Shown: positions 1 through 7,381, counted from the stretch's first letter. The stretch: 24,748 nucleotides of DNA from CADCTB01 sp036269435 (GCA_036269435.1 DATASA010000094.1:1-24748), one strand, 5' to 3'. Made by a program: numbers and translations. Notes: generated by a model from the letters alone, not told the origin.

Positions 1-768
1 CACTCCGACGTGAGCAGGTTCCTCCACGTCCCCGGCCCCGTCGACGCCGTCCTGCACTTCGCCAGCCCGGCGTCGCCGGTCGACTTCGAGCGCATCCCCA
101 TCCAGATCCTCAAGATCGGCAGCCTGGGCACCCACAACACCCTCGGGCTGGCCAAGGAGAAGGGCGCCCGCTACTTCCTCGCCTCGACCAGCGAGGTCTA
201 CGGCGACCCGCTCGTCCACCCACAGCCGGAGACGTACTGGGGCAACGTCAACCCGCTCGGCCCGAGAGGCGTGTACGACGAAGCCAAGCGCTTCGCCGAG
301 GCCATGACCATGGCCTACCACCGCCACCACGGCGTCGACGTCCGCATCGTGCGCATCTTCAACACCTACGGCCCGCACATGCGCCCCGACGACGGACGGG
401 TGGTGTCGAACTTCATCGTGCAGGCCCTGGCCGGCAAGCCCCTCACCATCCACGGCGACGGCAAGCAGACACGCAGCTTCTGTTACGTCGACGACGAGGT
501 GCGCGGCCTGCTCGCCCTCCTCGACTCCGACTACGTCGGCCCGGTCAACATCGGCAACCCGAACGAGTTCACCGTGCTCGACCTGGCCGAGAAGGTGCTG
601 GCGGTCACGGGCTCGTCGTCCGAGCTGCGTTTCGAGCCCCGGCCGGTCGACGACCCGGCCCAGCGCCGACCCGACCTCACCCTGGCCCGCACCCTGCTCG
701 GCTGGGAGCCCCAGGTCGGCCTGGAGGAGGGCGTGGCCCGGACCGCGGCATGGTTCGCCGGTGACTGA
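1..768 (+). CDS. NAD-dependent SDR, UDP-glucuronate decarboxylase-like (5' end outside window)
   Basis: The reading frame is open from base 1, so the gene is cut by the window edge. A GTG at position 10 is not the real start, because the residues before it (HSD) continue the family alignment. What is missing is the roughly 50-60 residue N-terminus with the GxxGxxG nucleotide-binding loop. The visible part has the extended-SDR features: HFASPASP, the STSEVYGDP segment, the YDEAK catalytic Tyr/Lys pair, RIFNTYGP, and the HGDGKQTRSFCYVDD segment. The PASP and NTYGPxM motifs are those of UXS, which converts UDP-glucuronate to UDP-xylose in the cytoplasm; dTDP-glucose 4,6-dehydratase-like enzymes are the alternative. 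The stop overlaps the next gene by 8 bp, and downstream glycosyltransferases fit a role in donor synthesis. Family assignment is firm; exact substrate is inferred. Confidence 0.9.
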   Translation, partial: HSDVSRFLHVPGPVDAVLHFASPASPVDFERIPIQILKIGSLGTHNTLGLAKEKGARYFLASTSEVYGDPLVHPQPETYWGNVNPLGPRGVYDEAKRFAEAMTMAYHRHHGVDVRIVRIFNTYGPHMRPDDGRVVSNFIVQALAGKPLTIHGDGKQTRSFCYVDDEVRGLLALLDSDYVGPVNIGNPNEFTVLDLAEKVLAVTGSSSELRFEPRPVDDPAQRRPDLTLARTLLGWEPQVGLEEGVARTAAWFAGD

Positions 769-1483
769 CGCCCCGGGCCATGACCCCGACGGCCGCACGC
801 TGTCGGTCATCGTGCCCGTGTTCAACGAGCGCAACACGGTGGTCGAGGTGCTCCGGCGGATGCGTCGGGTCGAGCTCCCGGTGAACCTGGAGATCGTCGT
901 GGTCGACGACGGCTCGACCGACGGGACGTCGCAGATCCTCGCCGCCCTGGAGGACTCGACCGTGCAGGTCGTGCGCCACCCGTCGAACCTGGGCAAGGGG
1001 GCGGCCATCCGCACCGCCCTGGGCCACGTCCGGGGCGAGCTGGTCCTGATCCAGGACGCCGACCTGGAGTACGACCCCGAGGACTGGCCCCGCCTGCTTC
1101 GGCCGGTGCTGCGGGGCCGGTCCCAGGTGGTGTACGGGAGCCGGTTCAGCGGTGAGGGCAAGAGCATGCCGGCGTCGGACTGGGTCGGCAACCGGGCCCT
1201 CTCGCTGACCACGAACCTGCTCTTCAACACCAGCCTCTCGGACATGGAGTGCGGCTACAAGCTGTTCACCCGCAAGGTGCTGGACGACATCACCATCGAG
1301 TCCGACCGCTTCGACTTCGAGCCGGAGATCACGGCCAAAGTCCTCCGCCGGGGCTACCGCATCTACGAGGTGCCGGTCTCGTACTCGGGCCGCCCGGCCA
1401 GCGAGGGCCGCAAGTTCGCCTGGCGGGACGGGGTGCGCGCCGTCGGGACCCTGGTCCGCTACCGGTGGGCCAGGCTCCCGTGA
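761..1483 (+). CDS. Family 2 glycosyltransferase, dolichyl/polyprenyl-phosphate sugar synthase type
   Basis: This is a 240-residue GT-A fold enzyme. It shows the SVIVPVFNE entry strand (residues 15-23), VDDGSTDGT (48-56), the NLGKG segment and the metal-binding DAD in IQDADLEYDP (99-101). The C-terminal half contains the MECGYKLF and FDFEPEI motifs of DPM1/DPG-like synthases, which move a hexose from a nucleotide sugar to polyprenyl phosphate at the inner membrane face. There are no C-terminal membrane segments, so it is the short, DPM1-like form. The GTG start at 761 overlaps the upstream stop by 8 bp, so translation is probably coupled. The 3' end shares GTGA with the next gene. The product would supply a lipid-linked sugar to GT-C enzymes; several membrane glycosyltransferase-like proteins lie later in this window. 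Acceptor and sugar are not determinable here. Confidence 0.93.
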   Translation: MTDAPGHDPDGRTLSVIVPVFNERNTVVEVLRRMRRVELPVNLEIVVVDDGSTDGTSQILAALEDSTVQVVRHPSNLGKGAAIRTALGHVRGELVLIQDADLEYDPEDWPRLLRPVLRGRSQVVYGSRFSGEGKSMPASDWVGNRALSLTTNLLFNTSLSDMECGYKLFTRKVLDDITIESDRFDFEPEITAKVLRRGYRIYEVPVSYSGRPASEGRKFAWRDGVRAVGTLVRYRWARLP

Positions 1484-2376
1484 CGGCCAGCACCGTCAGC
1501 GCGGTCGTGGTCAGTTACAACTCGGCCGCCTGCCTGCCGGCGTGCGTGGCCAGCCTGCGGGCCGAGGGCGTGGCCGAGATCGTCGTCGTCGACAACGCGT
1601 CGTCCGACGGGTCCGTCCATGCCGTGCGGGCCGCCGACCCCGACGTCGTCGTGGTGGAGACCGGCGCCAACCTGGGTTTCGGCACGGGGGCCAACCGTGG
1701 TGTCGCCCTCACGACGGGCGACTACCTCCTGATCCTCAACCCGGACACGGTGGTCGAGCCGGGCACGGTCAAGGCCCTGGCCGAGGCGCTCGACCGCGAC
1801 GCCGGCCTTGGCCTGGTCGGTCCCCGGATGGAGAACCTGGACGGCACCCTCTATCCGTCGGTCCGGCGCTTCCCGGACCTGGCGGTGGCCGCCGGCCACG
1901 CCTTCGTCGGCCTGGTGTGGCCCTCCAACCCGTTCACCCGGCGCTACCGCATGCTCGACTGGGACCACGACCGTCCTGCGGCCGACGTCGACTGGGTCGG
2001 CGGGGCCTGCCTGCTCGTGCGGCGGTCGGCGTTCGACGTGGTGGCCGGGTTCGACGAGGCGTACTTCATGTACGTCGAGGACGTCGACCTGTGCTGGCGG
2101 CTTCGCCTGGCCGGCTGGCGGATCGGGTACGAGCCGGGCGGCCGTGTCGTCCACGCGCTGGGGGCGTCCAGCCGGCTCATGCCCTACCGCATGATCGCCG
2201 AGCACCACCGCTCGCTGCTGCGGTTCGCGTCCAAGACGTCGACGGGGCCCAAGCGGGCGATCCTGCCGGTCGTGGCGGCCGGCCTGGCCGCCCGCACCCT
2301 GGCCGCGTGGGCCCACCACGCCCTCTCCGGACGCGACGCGGGTGCCGGTCGCCCCGGGGTCGGGGCAGCCACCTAG
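1480..2376 (+). CDS. Family 2 glycosyltransferase, rhamnosyltransferase (WbbL)-like
   Basis: A 298-residue cytoplasmic GT2. Visible motifs are AVVVSYNSA near the N-terminus, VVDNASSDGS (36-45), NLGFGTGANRG, LNPDTVVEP (the metal-binding region), WVGGACLLVRR, and FDEAYFMYVEDVDLCWRLRLAGW with the catalytic ED/DW pattern. This set is typical of dTDP-rhamnosyl transferases such as WbbL, which in actinobacteria builds the arabinogalactan linker or surface polysaccharides. I chose GTG at 1480 because it overlaps the upstream stop as GTGA and sits 12 residues before the first beta-strand; a GTG at 1465 is an alternative adding five residues. It ends at TAG 2376, just before a likely new promoter. Family is firm; the rhamnose specificity is inferred from motif style only. 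Confidence 0.93.
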   Translation: MTASTVSAVVVSYNSAACLPACVASLRAEGVAEIVVVDNASSDGSVHAVRAADPDVVVVETGANLGFGTGANRGVALTTGDYLLILNPDTVVEPGTVKALAEALDRDAGLGLVGPRMENLDGTLYPSVRRFPDLAVAAGHAFVGLVWPSNPFTRRYRMLDWDHDRPAADVDWVGGACLLVRRSAFDVVAGFDEAYFMYVEDVDLCWRLRLAGWRIGYEPGGRVVHALGASSRLMPYRMIAEHHRSLLRFASKTSTGPKRAILPVVAAGLAARTLAAWAHHALSGRDAGAGRPGVGAAT

Positions 2377-2382
2377 TACGGT
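2377..2382 (+). promoter_or_regulatory. Candidate -10 box for the 2392 gene
   Basis: TACGGT fits the actinobacterial TANNNT -10 pattern and ends 9 nt before the ATG at 2392. A transcript from it would have almost no leader. No Shine-Dalgarno sequence is seen before the ATG, consistent with near-leaderless translation. No clear -35 box. It would start a sub-operon of the anchored His-rich protein, nucleotidyltransferase and epimerase. Confidence 0.4.
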
Positions 2383-2391
2383 CGGACACCA

Positions 2392-3231
2392 ATGGGAAAG
2401 GCATCCTCAGCCAAAAAAGTCGCTCGGGCGGCGCGCACCGGCGGAGGCCGGACGCGTCGGGGAACCACATCGTGGGTCTTTCCGGGCCTCATGGCCTTCG
2501 TCGTGATCGTGGGGTCGGCGGGCATCGTCTACTCCCGGGACCAGCACCAGCCGGACAACAGCCGGCCCCTCGCCGCGGCCAACGGCGTGGCCGGTGACCA
2601 CTGGCACGCCGCCCTCGGGTTCGACATCTGCGGCACGTTCGCACCCAACGTCCCCGACTCCGGCACCGACCCCCTGGGCATCCACACCCACGGCGACGGC
2701 GTGGTCCACATCCACCCCTTCAGCTCCCTGTCCTCCGGCAAGCGGGCCACGCTGCAGATCTTCTTCGACACGACGGGCGTCAAGGCCACGGCCAACGAGA
2801 TCAAGCTGACGACCGAGAACGTGACCCACAAGAACGGCCAGAAGTGCGACTCGGGCACGGTCGGTACGGCCGAGGTGCAGACCAAGGTCTGGGACACCCG
2901 TGACCCGTCGGACCAGGGCCGCATCGTGACCGGCAGCCCGGCCAAGATCCACCCGACCGACGGCATGCTGATCACGATCGCCTTCGTCCCGCCGGGCACG
3001 GACATCCCCCGGCCGCCCTCGGCCGACCAGCTCGACAAGCTGTCCGACCTCGGCACCCAGCCGACCAACGCCACCTCGGACACCACCACGACGGTGCCCA
3101 CGGATGCCTCGGCCTCGACATCGACCTCGGTCCCCGGCGACCCGAACGCGTCGACGTCGACCACCGCGCCGACGTCGACCACCGCCCCCACCACAACCGT
3201 CGCCTCCACCTCGACCACCGCCCGCCCGTGA
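2392..3231 (+). CDS. Membrane-anchored His-rich extracytoplasmic protein of unknown function
   Basis: I do not recognise a characterised homologue. The 279-residue protein has a basic N-terminus (residues 1-24), one hydrophobic segment at about 28-47, an extracytoplasmic domain to about 215, and a low-complexity Thr/Ser/Pro tail (about 225-279). The domain carries two His clusters, DHWHAALGFDICG (69-81) and IHTHGDGVVHIHPF (97-110), and two cysteines (80 and 142) that could pair outside the cell. The His arrangement looks suited to metal binding, but that is inference. The tail resembles O-glycosylated or wall-spanning linkers in actinobacterial surface proteins. It is coupled to the downstream nucleotidyltransferase by a GTGA overlap, suggesting a role in surface glycan assembly or as a glycan acceptor. 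From memory, similar proteins occur in Acidimicrobiia; this was not checked. Confidence 0.85.
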   Translation: MGKASSAKKVARAARTGGGRTRRGTTSWVFPGLMAFVVIVGSAGIVYSRDQHQPDNSRPLAAANGVAGDHWHAALGFDICGTFAPNVPDSGTDPLGIHTHGDGVVHIHPFSSLSSGKRATLQIFFDTTGVKATANEIKLTTENVTHKNGQKCDSGTVGTAEVQTKVWDTRDPSDQGRIVTGSPAKIHPTDGMLITIAFVPPGTDIPRPPSADQLDKLSDLGTQPTNATSDTTTTVPTDASASTSTSVPGDPNASTSTTAPTSTTAPTTTVASTSTTARP

Positions 3232-4316
3232 GGGCGGTGGTGCTGGTGGGGGGCGCAGGCACGCGCCTGCGCCCGCTCACGCTCACCGTGCCGAAGCAGG
3301 TCCTGCCCATCGTCGAGGTCCCGATGATCGAGCGGGTGCTGACGTATCTGGCCGGACACGGTGTCGACGAGGCCGTCCTGTCCCTGGGATATCTCCACGA
3401 CGCCTTCGTCGGCCTGTTTCCCGAGGGTCGCTGCCAGGGCGTCCGGCTCGTCTACGCGGTGGAGCCCGAGCCCCTGGACACGGCCGGAGCGGTCGGGTTC
3501 GCGGCCCGGTACGCCGGGATCGACGAGCGGTTTCTGGTCGTCAACGGCGACATCCTCACCGACCTGGACGTCACCGCGATGGTCCGGTTCCACGAGCGGC
3601 GGGGCGCCGAAGCAACCATCTCGCTGGCCAAGGTGGCCGATCCCTCCGCCTTCGGCCTGGTCCCGATCGACGCCGAGGGCAAGGTGGCCGCCTTCGTGGA
3701 GAAGCCGGCACCGGGTGCGGCCGGCCCCAGCCTGGTCAACGCGGGGACGTACGTGCTGGAAGCGTCCGTCATCGGGCGGATTCCCGATGGCCGACGGATG
3801 TCGATCGAACGCGAGGTGTTCCCGGTCCTGGCCGTTGCCGGTTCGCTCTACGGTTTCGACTCGCGCGACTACTGGACGGATACGGGTACGCCGCTGCAGT
3901 ACCTGCAGGCCCAGCTCGACCTGGTGTCCGGTCGCCGTCCCGGGCCGCCTGCGCCCGGGGCTCGCTGCTCGCCCGGCGGCGTGTGGACGCTCGGGTCGTG
4001 CGACGTCGACGGGGACGTGCAGGGCCCGGCCTTCGTCGGTACGGGCGCCAGCGTGGCCCGCGGGGCGACCGTGGAGGGGTCGGTGATCGGGGCCGGGTCG
4101 ACCGTCGGACGCGGGGCCCGCATCCACGACTCCGTGCTCCTGCCCGGCGTGGTGGTCGCCGACGGCGCCACCGTCAGCCGCTCGATCCTCGGCCAGGGCG
4201 TGACGGTCGGAGCCGGCGCCGAGATCTCGGCGCTCACCGTGCTGGGGGAGCGCTACGAGGTCGAGGCGGGTGCCCGCCTTGCGGGGGCCCGGCTCCCGGA
4301 GCCGGCGCAGGCGTGA
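3228..4316 (+). CDS. NDP-sugar pyrophosphorylase with beta-helix tail, mannose-1-phosphate guanylyltransferase type
   Basis: The 362-residue enzyme joins a nucleotidyltransferase domain (about 1-235) to a hexapeptide-repeat left-handed beta-helix (about 255-355, the GA-TVEGSVIGAGSTVGRGARIHDSVLLPG region). Signature motifs are VLVGGAGTRLRPLT (5-18, nucleotide and pyrophosphate binding), PKQVLP (22-27), EPLDTAGAV, VVNGDILTD with the metal-binding Asp (about 104-112), and VEKP (157-160). It activates a sugar-1-phosphate with an NTP; the architecture matches actinobacterial GDP-mannose pyrophosphorylases, with glucose-1-phosphate enzymes as the alternative. The canonical PKPMLP is PKQVLP here. 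The GTG start shares GTGA with the upstream stop, and the stop shares GTGA with the epimerase, so all three are likely co-translated. It would provide donors for the glycosyltransferases upstream. Confidence 0.92.
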   Translation: MRAVVLVGGAGTRLRPLTLTVPKQVLPIVEVPMIERVLTYLAGHGVDEAVLSLGYLHDAFVGLFPEGRCQGVRLVYAVEPEPLDTAGAVGFAARYAGIDERFLVVNGDILTDLDVTAMVRFHERRGAEATISLAKVADPSAFGLVPIDAEGKVAAFVEKPAPGAAGPSLVNAGTYVLEASVIGRIPDGRRMSIEREVFPVLAVAGSLYGFDSRDYWTDTGTPLQYLQAQLDLVSGRRPGPPAPGARCSPGGVWTLGSCDVDGDVQGPAFVGTGASVARGATVEGSVIGAGSTVGRGARIHDSVLLPGVVVADGATVSRSILGQGVTVGAGAEISALTVLGERYEVEAGARLAGARLPEPAQA

Positions 4317-5269
4317 GAGCCCTCGTCACCGGCGGCGCCGGCTTCATCGGCTCCACGCTGGTCGACCGCCTCTTGGCCGAGGGTCACGCCGTCGACGTGG
4401 TCGACGACCTGTCGACCGGCTCCCTGGCCAACCTGGCCGAGGCCCGGGCGACGCCGGGCTACGAGCTGAGCTTCCACAAGCTCGACATCCGCGAGCCGGC
4501 CGTCATCGAGCTGGTCACCCACCGGCGCCCCGAGGTCGTGTTCCACCTGGCCGCCCAGGCCGACGTGCGGGTGTCGGTGGAGCGCCCTGCGTTCGACGCC
4601 GAGGTCAACCTGATCGGCACGCTCAACGTCCTCGAGGGGGCCCGGGTGGCGGGGACGCGCAAGGTGGTGTTCGCGGCGAGCGGCGGCACCCTCTACGGCG
4701 AGCCCGAGAGGCTGCCCGTCCCCGAATCGCACCCCCAGCGGCCGTTGTCGCCCTACGGCGTGTCCAAGAAGGCGGCGTGCGACTACCTCGCCGCCTACCG
4801 CGAGCTCCACGGGATCGAGTACACCGCCTTGGCCTTGGCCAACGTCTACGGGCCCCGCCAGGATCCGCACGGCGAGGCCGGCGTTGTCGCCATCTTCGCC
4901 GGGCGGCTGCTCTCGGGCGACCCGTGCACCGTCTTCGGCGACGGCAACCAGACCCGTGACTTCGTCTACGTCGACGACGTTGTTGACGCCTTCGCCCGGG
5001 CCGCGTCCAAGGGCAGCGGCCTGCTCATGAACATCGGGACCGGCACGGAGACGTCGGTCAACCTGCTCTACGACACCATGGCCCGAGAAGCGGGCGTGAC
5101 CGCCCGACCGGTCCACGCGCCGGCCCGGGCCGGCGAGCTGGCCCGGTCCTCGCTCGATCCTTCCCGCGCGGGCATCCACCTGGGCTGGAAGTCGTGGACG
5201 ACCCTGCCCGAGGGATCGGCCGAGGTGCTGCGCTGGTTCGCGGCGAGGGCGGCCTCGGCGAAGGGCTGA
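4313..5269 (+). CDS. UDP-glucose 4-epimerase-like SDR
   Basis: A 318-residue extended SDR. It has the NAD-binding GGAGFIG (7-13), the acidic DDL after beta-2 (about 31-33), HLAAQADVRVS (GalE-like, 78-88), AASGGTLYGE (121-130), the catalytic YGVSK (Tyr148, Lys152), NVYGPRQDP, and VFGDGNQTRDFVYVDDV. The HLAAQ-xxVRxSV and SGGTxYG combination is that of bacterial/archaeal GalE-type epimerases, which interconvert UDP-glucose and UDP-galactose or related sugars in the cytosol. The GTG start at 4313 gives the expected six residues before the glycine motif and overlaps the upstream stop by GTGA. It is the last gene of the block and is followed by a hairpin. Substrate specificity (Glc/Gal versus GlcNAc or a uronate) cannot be read from the sequence with confidence. 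Confidence 0.92.
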   Translation: MRALVTGGAGFIGSTLVDRLLAEGHAVDVVDDLSTGSLANLAEARATPGYELSFHKLDIREPAVIELVTHRRPEVVFHLAAQADVRVSVERPAFDAEVNLIGTLNVLEGARVAGTRKVVFAASGGTLYGEPERLPVPESHPQRPLSPYGVSKKAACDYLAAYRELHGIEYTALALANVYGPRQDPHGEAGVVAIFAGRLLSGDPCTVFGDGNQTRDFVYVDDVVDAFARAASKGSGLLMNIGTGTETSVNLLYDTMAREAGVTARPVHAPARAGELARSSLDPSRAGIHLGWKSWTTLPEGSAEVLRWFAARAASAKG

Positions 5270-5277
5270 AACGCACG

Positions 5278-5295
5278 GACCGGTGACCACCGGTC
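5278..5295. terminator. Hairpin between convergent operons
   Basis: A perfect 7-bp stem (GACCGGT / ACCGGTC) closes a 4-nt loop in the 52-bp gap between the GalE-like gene and the convergent cofE. There is no T-run on either strand, so it would be a GC-hairpin terminator of the kind common in high-GC actinobacteria, able to serve both directions. Confidence 0.45.
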
Positions 5296-5321
5296 GCGGT
5301 GGGGTTCGTTGCGGTGCGGCG

Positions 5322-6023
5322 TCAGCGGAACAGGTCCTCGCCCGGGGCCCGCACGATCTCGGCCCGCACCGACGACGGCCGGAACCAGGCCGGGTCGAGC
5401 CCACGGACGATGGCGGCGGCGATGCCGGTGGCCTTGCCCATGACCAGTTCGGCCGCGGCGGCGAGCTCGTCGGCGACGGCCACCTCCGTCACCTCGAGCG
5501 CCCGGCCCATCCCGTCCGTGGTGCCCCGGAGGTCCACGACCGCGGCGATGCCGGCGCAACCGATGGCGACGTCGGTCACGCCGTTGCGCCAGGTCCGGCC
5601 GAAGGTGTCGGAGACGATGACCCCGACGTCGACGCCGGGCACGTTGGCCAGGCCGTCCCGGATGCGGCGGGCCGACCGGTCTGAGTCGACCGGGAGCAGG
5701 GTCACGAAGCCGTCGGGGACGTTGGAGCGGTCCACGCCCGCGTTGGCGCACACGAACACGGACGCCGTCTCACTGATGACCAGCTCGCCCCGGCGGCGCA
5801 GGATCCGCACCGACTCCCGCTCGATCACCGCAGCCCGGGCCGCCGGGTCGTCGGGGTCGACCGCCACCATCCGACCTTCGGCCTTGGACACGATCTTCTG
5901 AGTGACCACGACGACGTCACCGTCGCGCAGGTCGGCGCCCGCGGCGGCGAGGAGGGCGGCGATGCGGTCCCCCGGCCGCACCTCGGGCAGGCCCTCGACG
6001 GGCAGGATCTCGAGCGGCCTCAC
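5322..6023 (-). CDS. cofE: Coenzyme F420-0:L-glutamate ligase, single-domain CofE/FbiB N-domain
   Basis: This 233-residue protein adds gamma-linked glutamates to F420-0 (or its dehydro precursor) using GTP. Motifs seen are VVTQKIVSKAEGR (about 39-51), CANAGVDRSNVP (about 92-103) and VSDTFGRTWRNGVTDVAIG (137-155), the metal/GTP-binding core of the family. The length matches archaeal CofE (about 250 residues) and the N-terminal half of mycobacterial FbiB (about 450). The C-terminal nitroreductase-like domain that FbiB uses to reduce dehydro-F420-0 is absent: the protein ends at LFR and the convergent operon follows. The GTG start at 6023 shares GTGA with the cofD stop, so translation is coupled. 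Family assignment is firm; the number of glutamates added is unknown. Confidence 0.95.
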   Translation of the reverse strand: MRPLEILPVEGLPEVRPGDRIAALLAAAGADLRDGDVVVVTQKIVSKAEGRMVAVDPDDPAARAAVIERESVRILRRRGELVISETASVFVCANAGVDRSNVPDGFVTLLPVDSDRSARRIRDGLANVPGVDVGVIVSDTFGRTWRNGVTDVAIGCAGIAAVVDLRGTTDGMGRALEVTEVAVADELAAAAELVMGKATGIAAAIVRGLDPAWFRPSSVRAEIVRAPGEDLFR

Positions 6024-6952
6024 CGTCGGACCGCCCCGAGCACGACCCGGGCCAGCTCGGCTGCCTCCGTGGCGCCCCGCATGATCGTCGGCGCCACGAC
6101 GCATCGCATCCCCGCCGCCTCGACCGCGGGGGCCAGCGCGGCGTCGGCGTCGTCGACCACCAGGGTCGCGGCCAGCGGGGCGTACAGGCGGGCGACGCCC
6201 ACCACCGACACCTCGTGCCCGAGCTCGGCCAGCAGCCGGTCGGCCGGCCCCTTGAGTGCGGCGCCGGCGACGATGGGGGACACGGCCACCGCTCGGTCCC
6301 GCGCCGCCTCCACCGCGGCGCGCACGCCGGGCACGGCGAGGATGGGCCCGATGGAGACGATGGGGTTCGACGGGCAGATGACCAGCACCTCGGCGGCGGC
6401 CAAGGCCTCGAGCACGCCCGGGGCCGGCCGGGCCGCCTCCGCCCCGTCGAACCGCACGCCTCGTACGGCGACCGCGTGCCGGCGGCCGACGAAGTACTCC
6501 TGGAAGCCGATCTCGCCCTCGCCCTCGACGTCCATGCGCGTCTCGACGGGGTCGTCGCTCATGGGCAGCAGCGTGGCGGCCACCTCCCAGACCCGCACGA
6601 TCTCGGCCGTGACCTCGGACAGGGCGGCGCCGTCGGCCAGGCGCTGGGTGCGGAACAGGTGGGTGGCCAGGTCCTGGTCGCCCAGGTTGAACCACGCCGC
6701 CGACGACGGGTACCGGGCCAGCGCGCCCATGGCGGCCCAGGTCTCGCCTTCCAGGCCCCAGCCCCGCTCGGCGCTGATGGCGCCGGCCAAGGTGTAGGTG
6801 ACCGTGTCGAGGTCGGGGCTCACGTGGAGGCCGTGCAGCACGACGTCGTCCCCGGTGTTCACGATGGCGACGACGTCGGCGGGGTCGACCACCCGGACCA
6901 GCCCGCGCAGGAACCGGGCCGCGCCCACGCCTCCGCACAGCGCGGCGATCAC
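6020..6952 (-). CDS. cofD: F420 phospho-(enol)pyruvyl/lactyl transferase CofD/FbiA
   Basis: The 310-residue enzyme transfers the phosphoenolpyruvyl (actinobacteria) or phospholactyl (archaea) group from a guanosine-diphosphate carrier to the riboflavin-like precursor Fo, making (dehydro-)F420-0. The sequence shows CGGVGAARFLRGL (6-18, phosphate loop), VNTGDD (31-36), LHVSPDLDTVTY (42-53), WFNLGDQDLATHLFRT (87-102) and CPSNPIVSIGPIL, all CofD hallmarks. Length is normal. It starts at GTG 6952, exactly overlapping the stop of a 26-codon frame, and ends overlapping cofE. FbiC and FbiD, which make Fo and the guanylylated donor, are not in this window. The actinobacterial PEP-derived substrate is inferred from known FbiA biochemistry, not from residues here. 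Confidence 0.95.
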   Translation of the reverse strand: MIAALCGGVGAARFLRGLVRVVDPADVVAIVNTGDDVVLHGLHVSPDLDTVTYTLAGAISAERGWGLEGETWAAMGALARYPSSAAWFNLGDQDLATHLFRTQRLADGAALSEVTAEIVRVWEVAATLLPMSDDPVETRMDVEGEGEIGFQEYFVGRRHAVAVRGVRFDGAEAARPAPGVLEALAAAEVLVICPSNPIVSIGPILAVPGVRAAVEAARDRAVAVSPIVAGAALKGPADRLLAELGHEVSVVGVARLYAPLAATLVVDDADAALAPAVEAAGMRCVVAPTIMRGATEAAELARVVLGAVRR

Positions 6953-7029
6953 GTGCGCACAGCGAAACGGCGACCGTCGTGGCCGGTCAGAACCGCCCCG
7001 GCTCCTTCGATCTCCTCCGGTGCGGTCAC
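6949..7029 (-). CDS. Possible 26-residue leader or small protein coupled to cofD
   Basis: A short frame starts at GTG 7029 and ends in TGA that shares GTGA with the cofD start. It encodes 26 residues beginning MTAPEEIEG and ending GRRFAVRT, with mostly G/C third positions. Six nt before the GTG lies CATGAT (7041 to 7036), one base off TATGAT, so a leaderless transcript could begin at this codon. It could be a real small protein, or a leader peptide whose translation feeds ribosomes into cofD. I know of no family. The alternative is simple 5' UTR with chance openness. Confidence 0.35.
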   Translation of the reverse strand: MTAPEEIEGAGAVLTGHDGRRFAVRT

Positions 7030-7061
7030 TGCGGCATCATGCCCGACCCGCGCCCGAACCC

Positions 7062-7090
7062 TTGACGCGGGCGCCGGCCCGTCCGAGGAT
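7062..7090 (+). promoter_or_regulatory. Promoter for the CGCC small-protein gene
   Basis: TTGACG (7062-7067) matches five of six consensus -35 bases, and GAGGAT (7085-7090) lies 17 bp downstream as a weak -10. The ATG at 7098 follows the -10 by exactly 7 nt, the spacing expected of a leaderless transcript. GAGGA could instead act as a Shine-Dalgarno for the same ATG, so the element may be read either way. Confidence 0.45.
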
Positions 7091-7097
7091 GTGGGCC

Positions 7098-7280
7098 ATG
7101 ACGGACACGTTGCAGATGGCGCCCTCGGTTCCGGCGCGAGAGATCGAGGACGCCGACGACGACCTCGGCTGCGGCTGCTGCACGCGGCCCCCGAGCGCGG
7201 CCGCGGAGAAGGTGGCCCAGCTGGCCGCTCGCCGGGAGGCCGTCGAGCGCCGCCTGCGGAGCCTCTCGCCGGAGGCCTGA
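7098..7280 (+). CDS. Small CGCC-motif protein, unknown function
   Basis: A 60-residue protein with an acidic stretch (EIEDADDDLG, about 16-25) leading into a CGCC cysteine cluster (about 26-29), then a probable amphipathic helix rich in Ala, Arg and Glu (about 34-57). The four-residue cysteine cluster could bind metal or undergo disulphide exchange; this is inference and I do not recognise a family. Start choice: ATG 7098 has both GAGGA 8 nt upstream and a promoter-like arrangement; an in-frame ATG at 7089 overlaps that GAGGA and is less likely. Third positions are strongly G/C, supporting coding. It is divergent from the F420 operon and followed by an independent gene, so probably monocistronic. 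Confidence 0.6.
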   Translation: MTDTLQMAPSVPAREIEDADDDLGCGCCTRPPSAAAEKVAQLAARREAVERRLRSLSPEA

Positions 7281-7381
7281 ACCGGCCGTTGCCCGCTGAC
7301 CGTCGGCGTCGGCGGCGACGACGTCCAGCACCGCGGTCGCGAAGCGCGTGACGGGCCAGTGCTCGGCGCACGGCTCCGGTG

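Noticed and set aside
3072..3231. Thr/Ser/Pro codon repeats as a satellite or CRISPR-like array
   Set aside because: They are irregular ACC/TCG codon runs in the His-rich protein's low-complexity tail, without fixed unit or spacers.
2529..4127. Open minus-strand frame of about 530 codons
   Set aside because: Antisense to the His-rich protein and pyrophosphorylase genes; composition is that of a GC-driven shadow and it has no domain signature.
3104..4312. Plus-strand frame that would extend the GalE-like protein by 400 residues upstream
   Set aside because: The extension is Arg/Gly/Pro-rich and overlaps the pyrophosphorylase in another frame; the SDR clearly starts at GTG 4313.
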